NCBI GenBank assembly: GCA_033557465.1
Contig: CM066033.1
Span: 584,690,438-584,754,437, forward strand
DNA from: Ichthyophis bannanicus
Taxonomy: Eukaryota; Chordata; Amphibia; Gymnophiona; Ichthyophiidae
Length of the DNA: 64,000 nucleotides
Reading direction: 5' to 3'
Position numbers and translations under genes: made by a program
Shown: positions 57,995-64,000 of the stretch, in pieces
Numbering within the stretch: the stretch's first letter is position 1
Layout of the letters: the number at the start of each line of letters is the position of its first letter
Notes under the pieces: model-generated
What the model was told of the DNA's origin: nothing
The model's input: the letters and a program-made list of their open reading frames with translations, nothing else
Database searches by the model: none

Positions 57995-59487
57995 TGCGGT
58001 GACCCTGCCCGGCTTAAGGGGTTAAAGGCAGGAGCAGCCGCTGGTGCTTCGTGAGGGAAGAGTAAAACCTTTACCCCAGGAATGCTGGGAGTTGTAGTTC
58101 CAGTTCTTCTCACTCCGAAATTAAAGAAACTGTAGTTGTGGGGTTTCTTGATAATAAGTATTTTATTAAAGCAAAAGATAAATGTTCCATCACATGGCAT
58201 GTAATAATGCAAAACAAAGGTGCTTCAAAAGGCTAACAGAAACTCAGGATAAATGCAACTCAAAAGTATATTGCTGCTTTTCACTTTCCAGCCAATTACT
58301 CTCTTTTGCCTCCAGAGGCCAGTTAGGCTCACTGCAGCCTCTTACGGTCACCGTTACTCTCACAGTGCTTGGGAAAACATGTGCACGTAATCAGAGCTTC
58401 TTTCAGCAATGCAAACAACAGCTTTGTAACTCTCAGATCACAGACGGCAAAAGCATTTCCTTCAGCTTGACTTATCTATACAACAAATCGTACAGTCCAT
58501 TTGTTCACAGCCTGGTAAGTCTGTATTACTCTCTGTCACTCCTTCAAACTGTAAGGCATTACTAGCTTCTTGTGAAATTAGCTGTTGTCTAGCTTGTAAC
58601 TCTAAGAATTGTTTAAAGCTTTGTAGAAGCAATTCAGCCTGTTCCTTGTGAGATAGGGTACTATCATCTGCTATAGAACTTCCCTTCTGCTCAAGGCTGT
58701 TTGTCTTCTCTTCTTGTAAGTTAAAGGCATCAGAATAATTGCTAGTCCCTTTGGCAATTGTTTCATAGATAGGAGAATTATCTTTACATTCAGCTTGGCA
58801 ACCATGTGGCCAATTACTCACTTTTTGCACAGCCCTTCTGTCTTCAGACGGCTCCAAGGTTCTCCAGCTGTTCTGTTTGTTGCTCTCCGGCACAAACGAC
58901 ACTTCAGAGAATGATTGCTCTTTCACCTGTGCTTGCCTTGAAGGCTTTCTCTCCCAAGGCGTTGCCTTCTAACGGCTATCCAATTCAAGGTTAAGTCCTC
59001 TCTCCGTGGGACTTCTGCTTACTTCCCTTGAATAGAATTGTGCAGGTTTTCTTCTTATGCCAGGTTCCCAAGTATCATTAGACTCTCCTCTGGCTTTCCA
59101 ACCATCCTCTTGTTTCTTCCTCCTGTATTCCTTCCTGGGCTGCTTCTTCTTCAACTCATTCCCATACTCGTACGGAGTCACAGCCTCCTTCTCGTTCCTC
59201 CTCTCTTCCCTTCTCTCCTGCTTCCATTCCTGCTTCTGCTCCTTCCTCTGCCCTTGCTCAGAGCCATGCTCTGGTTTAAAAGTACGTTCTCTTTTAGGCA
59301 CGCCCCTTCCCAGGGCTGGGTGTGCCCAATCAGACCTGCAGGACTCCTCCCCTGGGCTGGTCTCCATGCTCAGCTCTGTGGAATAGAGTCTCTCTTTTTT
59401 CCTTGCCCTGTCATTTTGGCGTAAATCCTGCCGAACCTCAGGATTTTCATCTGTCTCCATAGGCTCAGGAGGGCGCTGTTCACCACA
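57995..59487 (-). repeat. 5' LTR of the Gypsy element
   Basis: The same length as the 3' LTR and nearly identical. The LTR-encoded open frame is interrupted here by a single TGG-to-TAG change near 58968. Reading frames on either side are otherwise intact. The promoter should lie here but no TATA box stands out. Confidence 0.9.
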
Positions 59488-60903
59488 GTACCCATAATGC
59501 AATTCACATGCAGAACAGCAGTCTACATCTGCTCACCAGATGGGGCATGCACCTCTACAGCACGTCAGCTTGGTAGGGGGGAATGACCATGCGTGTTACT
59601 GGCACAGAATACCCACAGGCCATGCCAATGTGCATGTTCTGTGCTCACCCTGAGGGCGAGGTGGAGTGGCCAGCACCAGATCCGCAGTACCCGGGTTGGT
59701 TGAGGTGGGCTGTGCTGCTGGTTTCCGTCAGTGCCAGTGTGTGATAGGTATTTGTTGCAGACACTTTTAGGAGGTCTCTGTGTCCATTTGTAATTGCTAG
59801 TCATGTCTGGCCCTTGTGGACTATGAAGCACACAACAGTGCATATCCAGTATGCTTGCTATGGTCACCTGTTTAGGGAGAAGTGGTGTGTCAGAGCTCAC
59901 ATGATGGCAATGTACTTAGCAAACCACCCTCTCTGGATCAGGGTGGGGGACATGATCTGCCCCCCCCCCCCCACAACAGACCCGCACTCTCATCCCTTTG
60001 CAAGGGGGGGAGTGGAGGTACATGAGGACAGGCTGTGGGACCAGCAACCCCAGTCCTGGTGGCAAACAGCCAGCTGCTGAGGATCTGCACTTAGGACAGG
60101 GCCACTGGCAGACAGGTAGTGGGCCCAGTCAGCTCAGCTGCCCCCCACTATGATCTGACATTCACCAGCAGAGGACAGTCAGTGTACACCTGCAGCATCC
60201 TGCAAGGTGGTGCAGCCATACAGATGCTAACTGCAGACAGTCTGCTAGCTAGCACATAGTGCATGTTCCTGGAGAAACTGTGTGCACCCAAAACTGGGAC
60301 ATCAGCACACACCACACAGCTATGTCAGTGATTAGTCCCCAGAAAAAAAAAGAACCCATAAATATCACTTGAAAGAAATACTGTATAGCACTATGGGGGA
60401 ACCTAGCCATGCTGAGGTCACTGCTCAGTCAGGCTGAGAGCGACCTCCCAGCATGACATGCTGTGGCCACCCTGTCTGTGCAGGTGGTGGTGAGGCACTA
60501 CAATGTCCCATCCATTGCCCTATACCCAGTGCAAATGCATCCTGCCCATGCCACCCTGTTCGGGCCATACCCACAGTACCTTGCTCCTCATTATGCACAT
60601 TGGCAGGCTAACACTGGAAACAACTGAAACACACTTCACAGATATCACAAAGGTTGCTATGATGAATCTCTATCAACAAATTGTGTTTAACTTAGGATTT
60701 GTTAGCTGACATTAATCATAGCAACATTTTGATATATGTGGAACGTGTTCCCAAGTTTAGGACGGCATTGCTAAGGTATGCAGGTGCCAGTATAGGGAGA
60801 TGCTGCTCCGTGCAGGGCCCAACAACCTGACTCTCCATGAGGCTTTGGATAGTGGAGCTTTTGGGAGTGGGTGTTTATGCCCCTGTTGGCTGCTGCTCTA
60901 GGA

Positions 60904-61096
60904 CAGAGGTTCCCAATTCTGGTCCTGGTGGGCCAAACACTGTTCAGGTTCTCATGCTGTCCCTAATGAATATGCATGAGATACATTTGCATACAATGGG
61001 GGTGGTGCATACAAATGTAGCACAGGCATATTTATTAGGGACAGCATGAAACCTGAATGGTGTTTGGCCCTCCAGGACTGCAGTTTGGAAACTCTG
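60904..61096. mobile_element. Palindromic hAT-type MITE, 193 bp
   Basis: Starts CAGAGGTTCCCAATTCTGG and ends in its approximate reverse complement (CCAGGACTGCAGTTTGGAAACTCTG region). It is flanked by CTCTAGGA (60896-60903) and CTCTAGGG (61097-61104), an 8-bp target duplication with one change. Internal arms carry ATGAATATGCATGAGATAC. Non-coding. Confidence 0.85.
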
Positions 61097-61254
61097 CTCT
61101 AGGGATTGCACATGTTTATGGTGTCTGTGCTCTGTAGGGTAAAATATAGGCGTTTCAGGCATGTTTATTTTATCTGCATTGAAGGTTCCGTCTTTATTAC
61201 CACGGTTTAGTACTGGGTAAAATATGGGAACAGGGTTGGAAGGAGCCACAGCTG

Positions 61255-61315
61255 GGACTTGAACCTGTGACCTTCTGCCCCTGAACACACTGGCTGTGTG
61301 TACTGCACCAAACTG
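61255..61315 (-). other. tRNA-like module with a perfect B box
   Basis: The minus strand contains GGTTCAAGTCC (61265-61255), an exact B box, and upstream TTTGGTGCAGTACAC, resembling an A box. It is a counterpart of 45319-45374. A second partial copy follows near 61390-61450. Confidence 0.6.
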
Positions 61316-61745
61316 TTGCCACAGGGTCAGGTCATTCCCTGGGGATACCATGACTGTTCGTCAGGCAGACCTTGTCTGTTGCAGTGCACGGCACTTGTGA
61401 CCTTCTGCTCCTGAAGATACTGGCTGCGTGTACTGCACTGCACTGTTGCCACAGGGACAGATTATTCCCTGGGGATACCATGACTGTTCGTCAGACAGAC
61501 CCTGTCTGTTGCAGTGCATGGTACCCACCTAAACGGGGCTAGGCCATGGTCTGCTGTGGGCAGATGCAACTGTCCCCTCCGCCTCCAGCACCCCTCCACC
61601 ACCATGCTGACATGCCATTATCCTGGTGGTGCACAGTCCTAGGCCATCCAGTGTGCTGGTAGGCATCTGCCTATGGTATGGGTTCTCAGGTAGGGGTGTC
61701 TACATGGACATGCGCACTTTACGCCGGCACCACCTGCCAATGTTA

Positions 61746-63067
61746 CGAGGGGGTACCCAAAAAAACCAGGAATTATTTTTTAAAAGCTATTTATTTCAAA
61801 TTCTTTACAAAACAACCTTATCTCCTTCAAAATACTCTCCATTACAACTGATACATTTGTCCCACCGGTGCTTCCACTGTTCAAAACATTTTTTGTAGTC
61901 ATCTTTAGAAACGGCTGACAGCTCCTCCCTCCTTTTTTTCTTGACTTCTTCAATGTTGTCAAATTGGTGTCCTTTCATGCCCCTTATCATGTGTGGAAAT
62001 AAGAAAAAGTCGCACGGAGCCAGGTCAGGCGAGTAAGGTGCGTGGGGCAGTGGAACCATGCCATTTTTAGCCAAAAACTGTCTAACAGAGATGGCTGTGT
62101 CTGCAGGTGCGTTGTCGTGGTGGAAGAACCAGTCTCCTGTCTGCCACAAATCGGGTCTTTTTTGACGAACACTGTTGCACAATCTTCTTAAAACTTCCAA
62201 ATAAAAGGTTTGATTGACGGTCTGACCTGGGGGAACAAACTCTGAATGAACTACCCCCTTGGCATCAAAAAAGCAAATCAGCATTGTTTTGATGTTTGAT
62301 TTGACTTGATGACATTTTTTTGGACGGGGTGACGATGATGTTTTCCATTGGCTTGACTGTTGCTTTGTTTCTGGGTCGTAACCATAGCACCATGACTCAT
62401 CACCTGTAATGACCTTTGACAGAAAATCTGGATCAGTTTCAAGCTGTTGTTTCAAAACACGACATGTTTCAACTCGATGTTCCTTTTGATTGTCAGTCAG
62501 AACCCAAGGAACAAACTTGGCAGCAACCCTTTTGATTCCCAAATCTTCCGTTAAAATTCACTGAACCAAGCTCCAAGATAACCCACTAATCTCTGACAGT
62601 TGATCAATTGTCTGTCGACAGTCTGTGAGCACAAGCTCTCTGATTTTTTCAATATTTTCGTCAATTTGGGCAGTTGATGGACGCCCAGAACGAGGTTTGT
62701 CATCAATCGACATGTCGCCATTTTTAAACCGAGCAAACCACTGGTACACTTGACTTTTTCCCATAGCGTCATCTTGATAAGCTGTTTTCAACATTAAAAC
62801 AGTTTCAGCAGCATTTTTACCGAGTAGAAAACAAAATTTCACAGCTGCACGTTGTTCACTTAAACTTGTCATCATAAAAAATGAAACAAGAACAAAACAG
62901 CTCTAGCAAAAACAATCACTGCAGATGAACAGAACAAGCCAGGTCGACAACACAGGCGGCACTGAACTGACAATGAGTTGCACTATACACGCCTAGCGGC
63001 AGATGTGCATACTACACAAGCTCCGCCCACGGCAATGTTATTCCTGTTTTTTTTGGGTACCCCCTCG
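61746..63067 (-). mobile_element. mariner element (1322 bp) with TA target duplication
   Basis: Begins CGAGGGGGTACCCAAAAAAA and ends in its inverse (TTTTTTTTGGGTACCCCCTCG region), with TA at 61744-61745 and 63068-63069. The unoccupied TA is visible in element A1 at 19114-19115 (GGGCACATAATATTGG). One transposase gene, interrupted by a single stop, fills the interior. Confidence 0.92.
61805..62875 (-). pseudogene. mariner transposase, one in-frame stop
   Basis: About 356 codons in one frame from the ATG at 62875 to 61805, interrupted only by a TGA at 62558-62560. The N-terminal part has two helix-turn-helix motifs (AAVKFCFLLGKNAAETVLML and VYQWFARFKNGDMSIDDKPR) and the linker GRPST. The catalytic part has ITGDESW, FHHDNAPAD and YSPDLAPCDFFLFP, giving the DD34D triad of mariner. 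Length and motifs are those of a complete mariner transposase, so this copy has decayed very little. The TGA may come from a CGA or similar codon. Confidence 0.9.
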
Positions 63068-63829
63068 TATGTGCCCTTGGGGGTACCAGCTGGGTAATAT
63101 CCCCTGTGACACTGTGGGACACACACTCGTGCCTATGTTGGACCCTCATCAGTTGCTGTCTTGCTGCTTTACAGTTTCGGCATCCCTATGTGCCACCTAG
63201 GTATCTGCCTAGTCCGCACTGTGCCCCAGCTGGACCACAGCATGTGCCGCCTGCAGCCCCCTGATCCCATTTACAGCATCAGTACAGTTGCCCTTTCCTA
63301 CGTGCCCACTCTGCTGATGCTGCACATGTGCATGCCATAACAAACCTGCCTAATCTAAATGACAGAAACCCTGATCAGTGCTATTTCAATGTGGGATCAT
63401 TCACTTTGTAGGGGGACAGAGCATAGACCCTTCCAAACATGATATCTTAATTTTTACGCTTTGTCAGTAGTGTTGCTTTATGTTTATCATTAATATCACT
63501 ATTGGCCAGCTTGGTTATTGGGATTTTAAATGTGTTTCTGGTCATTTTATATGTTTATTTGCCTTTTTGGTTCCTGCACATGTATCACAACTATCACTTT
63601 TCTGGGTTTCCCTGCCTTTGCTGCACATTGCTGACTGAAATTGTTTCTCTTTCCTGCAAATGTGCCTAACGCGAGGGTTTCACTGGCGTTAGTGTTCAGA
63701 CCCAGATTTCACAGCATTAGTGTGCCTGGAGCCTCTCCCCGCCCACTCTCTGCCCATTGACCCCTTCTCTCCGCCCTCTGGGAAGCCTTACTCCACCCTT
63801 CAGACACAGATTTCACAGCCTTAACGCCG

Positions 63830-63946
63830 CCACCGTGTTATCGTGTGATAAGTGACGCTATCGCGCGATAATATTGTGCAATAACGTCACTTATCGCATG
63901 ATAATACCACCACTGCAATGTTAAGATGGTTTAGTAAACATACCCC
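63830..63946. repeat. Opposite (GCGATAA) terminus of element D
   Basis: GTGATAAGTGACG, TATCGCGCGATAATA and CACTTATCGCATGATAATA are imperfect palindromes that precede the terminus TTTAGTAAACATACCCC. They match the left end of element A1 (18505-18610) reversed. ATAG follows at 63947. Confidence 0.75.
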
Positions 63947-64000
63947 ATAGTTTTTATGTGACAGTGCCACTTATTCTCTTTCCCCAATAGGACATGTATT

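Larger units (their letters stand above)
52796..59487 (-). mobile_element. Gmr1-like Ty3/Gypsy LTR retrotransposon, integrase absent
   Basis: Two LTRs of 1493 bp flank a 3.7-kb interior. GTAC is repeated at 52792-52795 and 59488-59491. The minus-strand interior encodes gag with a SCAN-like capsid, a CCHC knuckle, protease, dUTPase, reverse transcriptase and RNase H. The 3' LTR follows RNase H directly. No integrase domain is found anywhere. RNase H as last domain agrees with Gmr1-like elements, in which integrase lies upstream of reverse transcriptase; here that position is taken by dUTPase. I count about six differences between the LTRs by eye, so the insertion is recent. Confidence 0.9.
59492..61743. 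other. Body of Harbinger-like element D
   Basis: Aligns with 18700-20700 of element A1 reversed and with 44440-47280 of A2. No protein-coding gene. It includes a poly-C run (about 59959), the hAT MITE at 60904-61096, and a duplicated tRNA-like module (61255-61315, partially repeated near 61390-61450). Confidence 0.6.
51645..63946 (-). mobile_element. Harbinger-like element D, split by a Gypsy element and a mariner
   Basis: The left part (51645-52795) matches the transposase-side end of the autonomous copies. The right part (59492-63946) matches the body and opposite end of element A1 and ends TTTAGTAAACATACCCC at 63946. The two parts become continuous when the Gypsy element and one GTAC are removed: the flanks then align with 20680-20720 of A1. 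The terminus on the 51645 side is missing. No transposase gene is present. Confidence 0.75.

Overview
No host gene is recognisable in this window. It reads as a vertebrate repeat landscape made almost entirely of nested transposable elements. A tetrapod with a large genome, perhaps an amphibian such as a caecilian, is the best guess. That guess rests on abundant young CR1 LINEs with (TTCTTATG)n tails, a tRNA-derived SINE with a MIR-like core, L1-like ORF1 elements, very large PIF/Harbinger elements, Tc1, mariner and hAT elements, and a Ty3/Gypsy element with a SCAN-like capsid. The species cannot be named from the sequence.

The backbone is a family of very long PIF/Harbinger-like elements with termini close to GGGGTATGTTTACTAAA. 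Copy 1 lies on the + strand (1 to about 14315; its left end is outside the window). Copy 2 lies on the - strand (24143 to about 43600). Each carries two divergent genes, a Myb/SANT-like gene and a HARBI1-like DDE transposase. They flank a CpG-rich promoter that is close to mirror-symmetric in copy 2. The transposase side is followed by several kb of non-coding sequence found in both copies. The transposase-side end contains fold-back DNA and tRNA-like modules with A/B boxes, tandemly amplified in copy 1. Related elements without transposase genes (18505-21415, 44132-47845, about 49595-50960, and 51645-63946 with insertions) share these ends.

Later insertions fill the backbone. A CR1 LINE lies in the transposase intron of copy 1. 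A hAT element (25378-27612), a second CR1 LINE (about 30190-35760), a CAC-ended DNA transposon inside that LINE (32809-35643), and an ORF1-only L1-like retrocopy inside transposase exon 2 (39195-40589) all lie in copy 2. A 6.7-kb Gmr1-like Gypsy element (52796-59487), a mariner (61746-63067) and a hAT MITE (60904-61096) lie in the last Harbinger relative. Because the elements recur, several insertions have a natural empty site elsewhere in the window, so target duplications and relative order can be read directly.

The points most worth pursuing are five. They are the tRNA-like/fold-back architecture of the Harbinger ends; the symmetric divergent promoter with NRF-1-like sites; the Gypsy element with dUTPase between protease and reverse transcriptase, no integrase and an LTR-encoded ORF; a HAL1-like ORF1-only retrocopy; and three hammerhead-ribozyme-like folds.
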